Position numbers and translations under genes: made by a program. A stretch of DNA of 64,000 bases, from positions 2,480,001 to 2,544,000 of the forward strand of contig NZ_CP045809.1 in NCBI RefSeq assembly GCF_025273675.1. The letters run 5' to 3'. Source of the stretch: Gordonia pseudamarae (GTDB lineage Bacteria; Actinomycetota; Actinomycetes; Mycobacteriales; Mycobacteriaceae). Below the pieces are notes generated by a model. It saw only the letters and a list, made by a program, of their open reading frames with translations. It was not told the origin of the DNA and ran no database searches. Below are positions 28,694-36,753 of this stretch, piece after piece (the first letter of the stretch is position 1; each line of letters opens with the position of its first letter).

Positions 28694-29437
28694 TCAGCTC
28701 ATGGTCAGACCGCCGCTGACGCTGACGGTCTGGCCGGTGATGAAATCGGCGTCGTCGGATGAGAGGAAGGCCACGGTCTTGGCCAGATCTTCGGGCCGGC
28801 CCAGCCGCCGCATCGGGATGGCCTTCTTGAGCGCCTCGCGCAGCTTCTCGCCGCCCATCGACGCGAACAGGGCGGTGTCAGTGGGTCCGGGGCAGACACA
28901 GTTGACGTTGATCTGGTTGCGGGCTGTTTCACGCGCAAGGGATTTGGTGAAGGAGATGACGCCGCCCTTGGCGGCGGCGTAGACCGCCTCGCCGGACGAG
29001 CCGACACGTCCGGCGTCGGAGCCGAGATTGACCACCTTCCCCGAACCCTGTTGCTGCATCAGCGGCACGATCTTCTTGCAGGTGTTCAACACGCCGTACA
29101 GGTTGATCGCGACGATGCGGTCCCAGGTCTCGGGCTCGGAGTCGACGAACGGTTCGCCTTTGTCCCATCCGGCGTTGTTCACGAGGATGTCGATCCGGCC
29201 GAAGGTGGCCACGGCCTCGTCGACGGCGGCGTTGACGCTGTCGCGGTCGGTGACGTCGACCTGCAGGCCGACGGAAGAGTTGCCGAGTTCGGCCGCGGTT
29301 GCCGTGGCGGTCTCGGCGTTGAGGTCGGTGACGATCACGGTGGCGCCGTCGGCGGCGAGGCGGTGGGCGATGGCGGCGCCGATGCCCTGCCCCGCTCCGG
29401 TGACGAAGGCGATCTTGCCGTTGAGGCGAGTGGTCAT
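28694..29437 (-). CDS. badH: SDR dehydrogenase, 2-hydroxycyclohexanecarboxyl-CoA dehydrogenase-like
   Basis: A 247-residue short-chain dehydrogenase. The cofactor loop is TGAGQGIG (13-20), the NNAG motif is followed by WD, and the catalytic triad is Ser140, Tyr153 and Lys157 (SDAGRVGSSGEAVYAAAKGG). Asp38 at the end of beta2 favours NAD+. The NNAGWD, SDAGRVGSSGEAVY and VSGGLTM segments are as I recall them in BadH, which oxidises 2-hydroxycyclohexane-1-carboxyl-CoA to the 2-keto compound. A 3-oxoacyl reductase of the FabG type is the less specific alternative. It lies between aliA and the AliB-like gene. Confidence 0.82.
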   Translation of the reverse strand: MTTRLNGKIAFVTGAGQGIGAAIAHRLAADGATVIVTDLNAETATATAAELGNSSVGLQVDVTDRDSVNAAVDEAVATFGRIDILVNNAGWDKGEPFVDSEPETWDRIVAINLYGVLNTCKKIVPLMQQQGSGKVVNLGSDAGRVGSSGEAVYAAAKGGVISFTKSLARETARNQINVNCVCPGPTDTALFASMGGEKLREALKKAIPMRRLGRPEDLAKTVAFLSSDDADFITGQTVSVSGGLTMS

Positions 29438-29491
29438 GGGATTACTCCTGGGTCAACGCCGGGGTGGCGGAGGTAGGTGGGATCTGGCGGT

Positions 29492-30643
29492 TCAGGGCGC
29501 GAAGCTGCGGCCGAGAAGATTGCGGGAGATGACGAGTTTGGAGACCTGCGCGGTGCCGTCACCGATCTCCAGGCCGATGACGTCGCGCAGTCGTTGGCCG
29601 ACCTTGTGTTCGGTCGAGTACCCGATGTGGCCGAGAGTGAGCAGGCACTGGTGGATGACATCGACAGAGAGCTTGGGTGCCCAGAACTTGGCCATCGCGG
29701 CCTGCGCGGAGTGATCCAGGTCGTTGTCCTTGCGCCACAACGCCTCGTAGCAGACATGGCGGGCGCCGGTGATGTAGGTCGCGGCCTCCGCGAGCGGGAA
29801 GGATACGCCCTGGAACGTACCGATCGGTCGTCCGAAGGCCTCGCGGTCACGCGCCCACTGCATCGCCTCGTCCAGCGATTGCTGCGCGGCGCCCAGGCAC
29901 AGGAGCCCGATGATCGCCCGGGAGTAGTCGAACCCCTCCATCACCGAGACGAAGCCGCCGCCCTCGGCTCCGATGAGCCGGTCCTGGCTGACCCGCACGT
30001 TGTCGAAGTAGATGGTGGCGCGGCCGATGGCCCGGCTGCCCAGGTCGTCGAAGGCGGTCCGGGAGATGCCCGGGCTGTCCATGTCGACCCAGAACGCCGA
30101 GACCCCGCGAGCGCCGGGTCCGCCGGTGCGGGCGAGCACGACGGCCCTGTCGGCGGCCATGCCCAGGGTGATCGAGGTCTTCTCGCCGTTGAGGCTCCAG
30201 CCTTCGTCGGTCTTCTCCGCACGCAGCGTGAGTGCGGCGGCGTCGGTGCCGTGGCCCGGTTCGGTGATCATGATGCACGGGACGGTCTCTCCCGATGCGA
30301 TCGCCGGCAGCCAGGCCGACTTCTGCTCGTCGGTGGCGTTGCGCACCAGGATGTCGCTGATGAGAGCGGTGTTGATGATCAGGTAGCCGGCGTTGAAGTC
30401 CGCACGCCCGACCTCCTCTGCGGCGATCCCCGCGATGACGGCCGATGCCTCCTGGCCGCCGTACTGTTCGGGGATCCGCAGGCCCGTCATCCCCATCGCG
30501 GCCATGTCCTCGACCTGCTGCCTACGCAGGGTCGCCGTCTTGTCGTCGCTCTGGTAGTGCGGGGCGAGCACCTTGTCCGCCCACCGGCCCACCTCGGTGC
30601 GGAAGTCCCGCTGGTCCTCATCGAATCCGTAGTCCATGGCCAT
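29492..30643 (-). CDS. aliB: Acyl-CoA dehydrogenase, cyclohexanecarboxyl-CoA dehydrogenase-like, with Asp at the base position
   Basis: A 383-residue acyl-CoA dehydrogenase. The FAD/substrate segment is CIMITEPGHGTDAAALTLRA and the middle domain is complete. Where most family members have Y-E-G-T with catalytic Glu, this has IGDGTAQV, so the base position is Asp362. That is not a sequencing-style error: the surrounding frame is intact, with LVISRNLLG following. Asp-containing dehydrogenases are known among enzymes of alicyclic CoA esters. Position in the operon, 20 bp after the BadI-like gene, fits oxidation of cyclohexanecarboxyl-CoA to the 1-ene. Function is inferred from context and the Asp. 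Confidence 0.83.
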   Translation of the reverse strand: MAMDYGFDEDQRDFRTEVGRWADKVLAPHYQSDDKTATLRRQQVEDMAAMGMTGLRIPEQYGGQEASAVIAGIAAEEVGRADFNAGYLIINTALISDILVRNATDEQKSAWLPAIASGETVPCIMITEPGHGTDAAALTLRAEKTDEGWSLNGEKTSITLGMAADRAVVLARTGGPGARGVSAFWVDMDSPGISRTAFDDLGSRAIGRATIYFDNVRVSQDRLIGAEGGGFVSVMEGFDYSRAIIGLLCLGAAQQSLDEAMQWARDREAFGRPIGTFQGVSFPLAEAATYITGARHVCYEALWRKDNDLDHSAQAAMAKFWAPKLSVDVIHQCLLTLGHIGYSTEHKVGQRLRDVIGLEIGDGTAQVSKLVISRNLLGRSFAP

Positions 30644-30663
30644 TCTCCTGGTCGCGGTGGTGG

Positions 30664-31461
30664 TCAGTGCCAGTCGACTACGGAATCGAAGTCGGGGGTG
30701 CGCTTCTGCGCGAAAGCGGTGGCGCCTTCCATCCCTTCCGGCGACACCCCGAACATGTCGAGTGCGGTCATGGCCATGTTCGACAGTCCCGCCTGGTGAT
30801 CGGTGTCGGCGTTGAACGACTGCTTGAGGAACTTGATGGCGGTGGGGCTCAGCGCCGCGGCATCGGCGGCCCAGGACTTGGCCTCGGTCAGCAGCTGGTC
30901 GGCCGGAACCACCTTGTTGATCAGTCCCATCGCCAGCGCGTCGTCGGCGCTGTACTGGCGGCAGAACATCCAGATCTCGCGTGCCTTCTTCTCCCCGACC
31001 ACGCGGGCGAGGTAGGCCGAGCCGAAGCCCGCGTCGAAGGATCCGACGCGCGGGCCGGCCTGCCCGAATCGGGCGGTGTCGGCGGCGATCGAGACGTCGG
31101 CGAGAACCTGCAACACATGCCCGCCGCCGATGGCGATGCCGTTGACGGCGGCGATGACGGGCTTGGGAATGTCGCGCATCAGCTTGTGGAGGTCGGAGAT
31201 GCGGAACCGGCCGAGTTCGCTGGGTCCGTAGTCGCCGGTCTCGGCACGTTGCTTCACATCGCCGCCGGTGCAGAAGGCCTTCTCGCCCGAGCCGGTCAGG
31301 ATCACCGCGCGCACCGCCCGGTCGGTCCAGGCCTGTTGGAAGGCGGAGATGAGCTCGTCGACGGTCTTGGCGCGGAACGCGTTGTAGCGCTGCGGCCGGT
31401 TGATCGTGATGAGTCCGGCCGCGCCGTCGACCTCGTAGGTGATGTCTTCGAACTGGGTCAT
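30664..31461 (-). CDS. badI: Crotonase-fold hydrolase, 2-ketocyclohexanecarboxyl-CoA hydrolase-like
   Basis: A 265-residue enoyl-CoA-hydratase-superfamily protein, first gene of the operon. The oxyanion-hole segments are KAFCTGGDVKQ and NGIAIGGGHVLQVL. It resembles BadI, the ring-opening enzyme that turns 2-ketocyclohexane-1-carboxyl-CoA into pimeloyl-CoA, and its relative MenB: both share the ARVVGEKKAREIW segment and FGQAGPRVGSFDAGFGSAYL. MenB is the main alternative, but the neighbours are degradative rather than menaquinone genes. The promoter region carries the TGAAT-N4-ATTCA operators bound, by inference, by the divergent TetR protein. Confidence 0.82.
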   Translation of the reverse strand: MTQFEDITYEVDGAAGLITINRPQRYNAFRAKTVDELISAFQQAWTDRAVRAVILTGSGEKAFCTGGDVKQRAETGDYGPSELGRFRISDLHKLMRDIPKPVIAAVNGIAIGGGHVLQVLADVSIAADTARFGQAGPRVGSFDAGFGSAYLARVVGEKKAREIWMFCRQYSADDALAMGLINKVVPADQLLTEAKSWAADAAALSPTAIKFLKQSFNADTDHQAGLSNMAMTALDMFGVSPEGMEGATAFAQKRTPDFDSVVDWH

Positions 31462-31493
31462 GAGCTGTGCCTTTCGTGCGGTCCGAGAGTCGA

Positions 31494-31587
31494 TGAATAT
31501 TGATTCACTTTGAATGAATATAGATTCACTCCACCCCTCCCGTCAAGCGCCGAACCGGGGTGAGGCGTTAGAGTGAATTCACATTCA
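31494..31587. promoter_or_regulatory. Three matched operators in the divergent promoter of the ali/bad-like operon
   Basis: TGAAT-N4-ATTCA occurs three times with perfect arms: TGAATATTGATTCA (31494-31507), TGAATATAGATTCA (31515-31528) and TGAATTCACATTCA (31574-31587). The first two are 21 bp apart, two helical turns, beside the operon start. The third lies beside the TetR start. This is the layout expected of a local repressor controlling both its own gene and the operon. Confidence 0.85.
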
Positions 31588-31602
31588 TTCCGAAAGGTGC
31601 CT

Positions 31603-32268
31603 ATGACCAGCAGTTCTATCGGCGTCAGCGCCACCGAGGCCGCACGTGCGGCAAGCGCTGCCGTACGTTCCCGCCAGATCCTCGACGCAGCCGCACGCTT
31701 GATGGAGCGCCGCGGTTCGGAGTCGGTGTCCATGCAGGCCCTCGCCGAGGAGGCCGGCGTCAGTGTGGGTTTGATCTATCGCTACTTCGGCGGCAAGGAG
31801 CAGGTGCTGCTGGCCGTGATCGTCGACGTCCTGCGCGCCTTCGCCGAGGATGTCCCGGCCGCGATGGAAGCCGCGGGCGGCGACCCCATCCGCAGACTCT
31901 CGGCGGCCTTCGAGGCGTACTGCCGGGTGATCGACCGCTATCGGCACGCGGCCGTCCTGACCTACCGCGAGAGCAACGCACTCTCGGCCGAAGGGCGTAC
32001 CGAGATCAAACGCCTGGAGATCGAGACCAGCGAGCCACTGCGCGAAGCGGTGCGCCAGGGTGTCGACGCGGGCCTGCTCATCGCCGACGACCCGGACCTG
32101 GTCGCCTACAACCTGCTGCTGCTGGCCCACTCGTGGGCGCTCAAGCATTGGTATTTCGAGCGGACGATGACGCTCGACCAGTACATCGCCGCCCAGCGGA
32201 CACTCGCGCTGAAGGCGGTCCTTCCGCCGCAGGGCCTGCGGACCTACGCCGACCTGATCGACCACTGA
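31603..32268 (+). CDS. TetR-family regulator of the ali/bad-like operon
   Basis: A 221-residue regulator with a TetR helix-turn-helix at about 40-62 (VSMQALAEEAGVSVGLIYRY, followed by FGGKEQVL) and a C-terminal ligand domain. RQILDAAARLMERRGSESVS precedes the HTH. The start at 31603 is chosen because AAAGG precedes it and the frame upstream runs through the third operator. It is divergent from the operon, with three shared palindromes between, so it probably represses the operon until an acyl-CoA intermediate binds. The ligand is inferred, not seen. Confidence 0.88.
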   Translation: MTSSSIGVSATEAARAASAAVRSRQILDAAARLMERRGSESVSMQALAEEAGVSVGLIYRYFGGKEQVLLAVIVDVLRAFAEDVPAAMEAAGGDPIRRLSAAFEAYCRVIDRYRHAAVLTYRESNALSAEGRTEIKRLEIETSEPLREAVRQGVDAGLLIADDPDLVAYNLLLLAHSWALKHWYFERTMTLDQYIAAQRTLALKAVLPPQGLRTYADLIDH

Positions 32269-32506
32269 TGGCCCGGACCGCCGGACCTCGAACCATCCCA
32301 CCGCAGCTCGAATGGGATTTCCGGGTGCCGCGCGTGGAGTCGATCAACACCGGGGCGCCAGTACGGTCTCGTATACCGGGCCTGGGCCGGATAGTATGGC
32401 GTGACTCCGATGCGCTCGTGTCCGACATCGACGGTGAGGTCGCATTCCTCGACGCCCGCGACGCCATCGACGCGCCCATGCTCCGCGAGGGAACCGGGTC
32501 GCACTG

Positions 32507-33121
32507 TCACCACCGATCACCGTCGATGAGACGGCTCCGGTCGATGACGTCGGCCGCCAGGGCGCGACCCAACTCGATCGGCGCCACCGACCGGTCGAAC
32601 TTGGCGCCCGACAGCGCGCCGTCGTAGATCAACTGGATCTCGGCGGCCGGTGCGCCGGGCTGTGGATTGCCCAGTGCCGCCAGTTGCCCGCGGATCGTGC
32701 CGAAGACCCACTCGCGGTGTTCGCGCACCGCGCGCAGATCGGCCTCGGGAAACTCGGTGGCGGCGTTCGCGTAGTGGCAGCCGCGGAAGTTGCCGGTCGG
32801 CCCGCCGCGGATCGCCAGATCGAAGAACGTCAGAATGCGTTGTCCGGGCTCGGTCACCGCTGCCACCGCGTCGGCCCATCTGTTGCGATCAGTCTGATCC
32901 AAATACTGGAGGTAGGCCTCGACAAGGCCGTCCTTGGAACCGAAGGACGAGTAGAGACTTGCCTTCGCAACACCGGCATCGCGTAGTAGAAGGTCAATGC
33001 CGACAGCCCGAATTCCTTGTGCCTTAAATAGTTTGGTGGCCGAGTCCAGGAGGCGCCGCGCCGGGGTTCCGGGGGCGGGCGGGGCCGCGCCGGGCTGCGT
33101 CGTCGATTCGCTCACACTCAC
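32507..33121 (-). CDS. TetR-family regulator
   Basis: A 204-residue regulator. The HTH lies at about 34-58 (GIRAVGIDLLLRDAGVAKAS, then LYSSFGSKDGLV) and the ligand domain has FDLAIRGGPTGNFRGCHYAN, a cysteine-containing segment often seen in this TetR subgroup. It is divergent from the DUF4242-flavoprotein-ABC operon, and a perfect 20-bp palindrome lies between the two starts. It probably represses itself and the operon. The 238 bp between its stop and the preceding TetR gene contain no gene that I can support. Confidence 0.88.
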   Translation of the reverse strand: MSVSESTTQPGAAPPAPGTPARRLLDSATKLFKAQGIRAVGIDLLLRDAGVAKASLYSSFGSKDGLVEAYLQYLDQTDRNRWADAVAAVTEPGQRILTFFDLAIRGGPTGNFRGCHYANAATEFPEADLRAVREHREWVFGTIRGQLAALGNPQPGAPAAEIQLIYDGALSGAKFDRSVAPIELGRALAADVIDRSRLIDGDRW

Positions 33122-33150
33122 GTTGTCAACCCTAGAGCATCGACCCTATG

Positions 33151-33170
33151 TAGACAGACCGGTCTGTCTA
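33151..33170. promoter_or_regulatory. Perfect 20-bp TetR operator palindrome
   Basis: TAGACAGACCGGTCTGTCTA is a perfect 20-bp inverted repeat, the classical form of operators for this TetR subgroup (ACAGACCGGTCTGT core). It lies 30 bp upstream of the TetR start (33121) and 62 bp upstream of the DUF4242 start (33232), so one dimer pair could control both directions. Confidence 0.9.
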
Positions 33171-33231
33171 TGCGAGTGTTCGGCAGGTGTCCCGCACAAC
33201 GCCGGGGGCACCCGATCCGAAAGGCCGCACC

Positions 33232-33756
33232 ATGTCGCTGTATCTGTACGAACTCGTGCCCACCACCGCCGATCGCGGCGGTGCCGAATCAGCCATCAAA
33301 TATCTCGACGGCCGCATCCGTGACGCCGGTGGCGACCTCATCGAAACGCAGGTCGCGGCCGGGGCCACCAGAGTCTTCGCGATCGCCGAGTTCTCCGGCT
33401 GCCGGGCCGCCGACCTGACCGGCGGTGCGGACGAGGCCGGGACGATCACCGGTCCACACCAGGTGCGTCTGGTCGGCGCCGAACTGTCCGACATCAAGGC
33501 CGTCCGTCCCACCGCCGGCTACCTCGTGGAATGGGATCTGCCCGCCGACCTCGACATGGAGTCCTACCTCGCCCGCAAGAAGGCCAATGCCCCCCGGTAC
33601 GCACAGGTCCCGGAGGTGAGCTTCCTGCGCACGTACGTCCGCGAGGATATGGACAAATGCCTCTGCTTCTACGATGCGCCCGACGAGTCCGCGGTGCTGC
33701 GGGCCCGCGAAGCGGTGTCGACTCCGGTCGACCGCGTACACGCCCTCGAACGATGA
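33232..33756 (+). CDS. DUF4242 protein (SCO4226-like)
   Basis: A 174-residue protein with two ferredoxin-like halves. The C-terminal part, KANAPRYAQVPEVSFLRTY followed by MDKCLCFYDAPDE, matches DUF4242, whose Streptomyces member SCO4226 binds nickel. The N-terminal part (MSLYLYELVPTTADRGG) is a related alpha-beta domain. No enzymatic motif was seen. The ATG at 33232 has GAAAGG 8 nt upstream; an in-frame start 45 nt earlier lacks a site. It is first in an operon with a flavoprotein and an ABC importer, and its stop overlaps the next start as ATGA. A role in metal or sulfur-compound handling is conjecture. Confidence 0.75.
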   Translation: MSLYLYELVPTTADRGGAESAIKYLDGRIRDAGGDLIETQVAAGATRVFAIAEFSGCRAADLTGGADEAGTITGPHQVRLVGAELSDIKAVRPTAGYLVEWDLPADLDMESYLARKKANAPRYAQVPEVSFLRTYVREDMDKCLCFYDAPDESAVLRAREAVSTPVDRVHALER

Positions 33757-34919
33757 CGGCGACGAGCCCGCCGCCCTCGATCGCCACCGCCGACCCGGCG
33801 CTGGATCGGGCGGTCGCCTCGGTGGCTGCCCGTGCGGGCGATCTGGACGCCGCACACACCGGCACCCGGATCGATCTCGCGGCGCTCGGACAGGCCGGTC
33901 TCCTCGGCCGCGGACTGGGCACGGATCTGCCCGCCGCCGTCGAGGTGCTCGAGCGGCTGGCGACGCGCAGTCTGGCCGTCGCCTTCTCCGCGTGGGCCCA
34001 GCGGATGAGCCTGGAATACCTCTGGCGGGCACCGTCCCGGCTCCGCGCGGCGCATCTGGAGCCGGTCGGTTCGGGTACACGCACCGGGGTCACCGCCATG
34101 GCGGCCGGGTTCAAACATGTTGCCGGGGTGGCCGAACTCCCCCTGATCGCGACCCCCACCGCCGACGGGTACCGGGTGAGCGGGCCGATCCACTGGGCGA
34201 CGAATGTGTACCCGGATTCGCTGATCGTGTTGCCGGCCCGCACGATCGAGGGCCGCACGTTGGTCGCCGTGGTCGACGCCGATGCCCCCGGCGTCACCAT
34301 CCGGCCCGAACCCGCCCTCATCGGCCTGGGTTCGACCGCGTCGACATCGCTGATTCTCGACGGCGTCGCAGTCGCCCATCACGACATCGTCAGCGACGAC
34401 CTGTACCGATTCTGCCGCGAGGTGCGCCCGACGTTCCTGTTGCTGCAGACGTCGTTCTGCGTGGGCGCGGCATCGGCGTCGATCGATGCGGCCGCGGGGG
34501 CGTTGACCGGACTGGGTGAGGTGTTCGCCGAGGAACACGCCGTTCTGGCCGGCGAGCACGGCCGTATCCGGAACCTGTTGTACACGTACGCATCCAACTG
34601 TTCCGGTCGGCACCCGGCGGCCATCACCGAGCTTCGGCTGCACGCGGCCCAGAACGCCGTCGCGGCGACCCGGCTGGAATCGACCCTCGCCGGCGGCGCC
34701 GGCTATGCGACCGGAACCGCGGCCAACCGCCGGTTCCGCGAAGCCGCATTCCTGCCCATCCAATCACCCTCGGAAGGACAACTGAGATGGGAACTCGCCC
34801 AATCCCGCCGAACATCCCAGACCGGGCCCGCACCCCGGTTCAGCGGGACACGGCACTCCGGCTGGTCGGCGGATACAAGCGTTTCCACGACACCCCGGTC
34901 CTCACCGGAGTCGACCTGA
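33753..34919 (+). CDS. Acyl-CoA-dehydrogenase-like flavoprotein without the catalytic glutamate motif
   Basis: A 388-residue protein of the acyl-CoA-dehydrogenase fold: helical N-terminal domain (VERLATRSLAVAFSAWAQRM), a beta domain with GYRVSGPIHWATNVYPDSLI and a helical C-terminal domain. No YEGT-like motif exists, as in flavin monooxygenase relatives such as DszC and SfnB, which act on sulfur compounds. The C-terminal QSPSEGQLRWELAQ overlaps the next gene; the last 43 residues or so are read within the start of the ATPase gene and may be artefactual. The stop overlaps the ATPase by 133 bp. With a nitrate/sulfonate-type importer next door, it may oxidise an imported organosulfur compound. 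Confidence 0.68.
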   Translation: MTATSPPPSIATADPALDRAVASVAARAGDLDAAHTGTRIDLAALGQAGLLGRGLGTDLPAAVEVLERLATRSLAVAFSAWAQRMSLEYLWRAPSRLRAAHLEPVGSGTRTGVTAMAAGFKHVAGVAELPLIATPTADGYRVSGPIHWATNVYPDSLIVLPARTIEGRTLVAVVDADAPGVTIRPEPALIGLGSTASTSLILDGVAVAHHDIVSDDLYRFCREVRPTFLLLQTSFCVGAASASIDAAAGALTGLGEVFAEEHAVLAGEHGRIRNLLYTYASNCSGRHPAAITELRLHAAQNAVAATRLESTLAGGAGYATGTAANRRFREAAFLPIQSPSEGQLRWELAQSRRTSQTGPAPRFSGTRHSGWSADTSVSTTPRSSPEST

Positions 34920-35584
34920 CCGTGCACGAACACGAGTTCGTCGCGGTCACCGGCCGCAGCGGTTCCGGCAAGTCCACGCTGCTGCGCATCCTGGCCGGAC
35001 TCGACACCCTCGACGCCGGCACGATTCATTGGACGGGTGGCGGATCGTCGGGCCGCCCACACACCGGCGTGGTCTTCCAGCAGCCGAGGCTGATGCCATG
35101 GCTCACGGTGGGCGAGAACATCGCGTACGGCGGCCGGTTCCGTGCACACCGCGACCATTTCGACGCCGCACACGCCACCGGCCTGCTCTCCCGGTTCGGC
35201 CTGCACGATCTCGCCGAGCGCACACCCGATCAGCTGTCCGGCGGTCAGGCGCAGCGGGTCGCGATCATCCGCGCCGTGGCGATCGGACCCGAGCTGTTGT
35301 TGCTCGACGAGCCGTTCAGCGCTCTGGATCCGTCGATCCGCGCCGACCTGCGTGGGTGGCTGCGCGAAGTCACCGCCGAACTGGACATGACGGTGGTACT
35401 GATCACCCACGACATCGACGAGGCGATCGAGCTCGCCGACCGCATCGTGCTGCTCGGTGACACCGGAACGATCCGCGACGAGTGGGTGGTCGCGTCGGCC
35501 CCGACGAGGGACTGCCTGCGGCGGGAAATTTTCGGGAGCTATTCCGGCGCAGTCGGCGCCGACCCGGTCGGGGAACCGGCATGA
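34787..35584 (+). CDS. Nitrate/sulfonate-type ABC transporter ATPase
   Basis: A 265-residue ATPase of the SsuB/TauB/NrtD group. Walker A is GRSGSGKST (56-64), the Q-loop is VVFQQPRLMPWLTV, the signature LSGGQAQRV, and Walker B ELLLLDEPFSALD with an H-loop in LITHDIDEAIELAD. PRLMPWLTV is typical of sulfonate and nitrate systems. It overlaps the flavoprotein gene and is followed by the binding protein and permease with ATGA overlaps, giving a complete importer. The AAGGA about 8 nt before the ATG supports this start. Confidence 0.88.
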   Translation: MGTRPIPPNIPDRARTPVQRDTALRLVGGYKRFHDTPVLTGVDLTVHEHEFVAVTGRSGSGKSTLLRILAGLDTLDAGTIHWTGGGSSGRPHTGVVFQQPRLMPWLTVGENIAYGGRFRAHRDHFDAAHATGLLSRFGLHDLAERTPDQLSGGQAQRVAIIRAVAIGPELLLLDEPFSALDPSIRADLRGWLREVTAELDMTVVLITHDIDEAIELADRIVLLGDTGTIRDEWVVASAPTRDCLRREIFGSYSGAVGADPVGEPA

Positions 35585-36753
35585 ACGCCGCAGGAATGTC
35601 GCGGCGCACGCTGCTGGCCACCGGCGCGGCGCTCGCGGCCGCTGGTGGGATCGCCGGCATCGCCGACCTCGGACGTGCCGCGCTGGCCGATTCGCCGAAC
35701 CACGGCGGCCGCCTGCTCGTCGGCTATCTGCCCATCACCGATGCCTCGCCGTTGCTGATCGCCCATGCCGCCGGCCTCTACCGGCCGGGGGCGGCCAGTG
35801 TCGCCAGGCCGGTCCTGTTCCGCAGCTGGGCCTCGCTGGCCGAGGCCTTCGTCACCCGCCAGGTGGATGTGGTGCATCTGCTGATGCCGATGGCGGTCCA
35901 GTTGCGATACGCACTGGGCAGTTCGGTGCGGGTCCTCGGCTGGAACCACACCAACGGCTCGGCGCTGACCGTCGCGCCCCACATCACAGATCTCGGGCAA
36001 CTGGCCGGGCGCCAGGTGGCGATTCCGTTCTGGTGGTCGATCCACAACATCGTGCTGCAGCGGCTGCTGCGCTCACGCGGGTTGCGGCCGGTGATCAGGC
36101 GGGCCGCCTCGGCGTCGGCGGGAACCGTGGAGCTGATCGTGATGAGCCCCTCGGACATGGTTCCCGCGCTGGCCAATGGCTCCATTGCCGGCTATGTGGT
36201 GGCCGACCCGTTCAACGCGATGGCCGAGATCCGCGGGATCGGCCGGATCCATACCTTCCTGGGCGATGTGTGGCGCGATCACGCGTGTTGCGCGCTGCTG
36301 GTCCACGAGGACCTGATCGAGGGCACACCGGAGGTTGTGCACGGTATCGCCGATTCGGTGGTGGCCGCGCAACTCCGGACCGATCGCGATCGGCGGGCGG
36401 CGGCCGCGGCGCTGGCGGCCGGCAGGTATCTCCCACAGCCGAAACCGGCCATCACCAAGGCGCTCTCCTACGATCCGGGCGGGTATTCGCTGCGCCACCC
36501 GGATTGGCAACCACAACGACTCGGTCTGCGCGCCTTCCCGTTTCCGAGTTTCACGCAGCGGCTCGTCGAAGAGATGGGGCAAACGGTCGTCGACGGCGAC
36601 CGGCGGTTCCTGGACCGCCTCGATCCGGCGCGGGTGCACGAGGACCTCGTCGATGACACCTTCATCCGGGCGGCGATCGACCGGCACGGCGGACCGGCGG
36701 CGCTCGGACTTCCCGCCACCCTCACCCGCACCGAACAGGTGGAGACACGATGA
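35581..36753 (+). CDS. Substrate-binding protein of a nitrate/sulfonate-type ABC importer
   Basis: A 390-residue exported protein. A twin-arginine-type signal, SRRTLLATGAALAAAGGIAG, begins at residue 7; the RR is followed by TLL, so Tat export is likely. The mature part has the NMT1/SsuA-type motif LLVGYLPITDASPLLIAHAA and GQLAGRQVAIPFWWSIHNIV, seen in nitrate, taurine and sulfonate binding proteins. FVTRQVDVVHLLMPMAVQLR resembles the strand that closes on the ligand. The ATG at 35581 overlaps the ATPase stop (ATGA). Substrate not known; a reduced sulfur or nitrogen compound is likely. Confidence 0.82.
   Translation: MNAAGMSRRTLLATGAALAAAGGIAGIADLGRAALADSPNHGGRLLVGYLPITDASPLLIAHAAGLYRPGAASVARPVLFRSWASLAEAFVTRQVDVVHLLMPMAVQLRYALGSSVRVLGWNHTNGSALTVAPHITDLGQLAGRQVAIPFWWSIHNIVLQRLLRSRGLRPVIRRAASASAGTVELIVMSPSDMVPALANGSIAGYVVADPFNAMAEIRGIGRIHTFLGDVWRDHACCALLVHEDLIEGTPEVVHGIADSVVAAQLRTDRDRRAAAAALAAGRYLPQPKPAITKALSYDPGGYSLRHPDWQPQRLGLRAFPFPSFTQRLVEEMGQTVVDGDRRFLDRLDPARVHEDLVDDTFIRAAIDRHGGPAALGLPATLTRTEQVETR

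Noticed and set aside
30664..31461. MenB (naphthoate synthase) instead of a BadI-like hydrolase
   Set aside because: Folds are nearly the same, but the operon contains only degradative acyl-CoA genes and no other men gene; the alternative is kept open in the entry.
32269..32506. Possible small gene on either strand between the two TetR genes (for example + strand from 32268, MARTAGPRTIPPQ...)
   Set aside because: No ribosome-binding site, no recognisable fold and both strands are equally open, as expected by chance in high-GC DNA.
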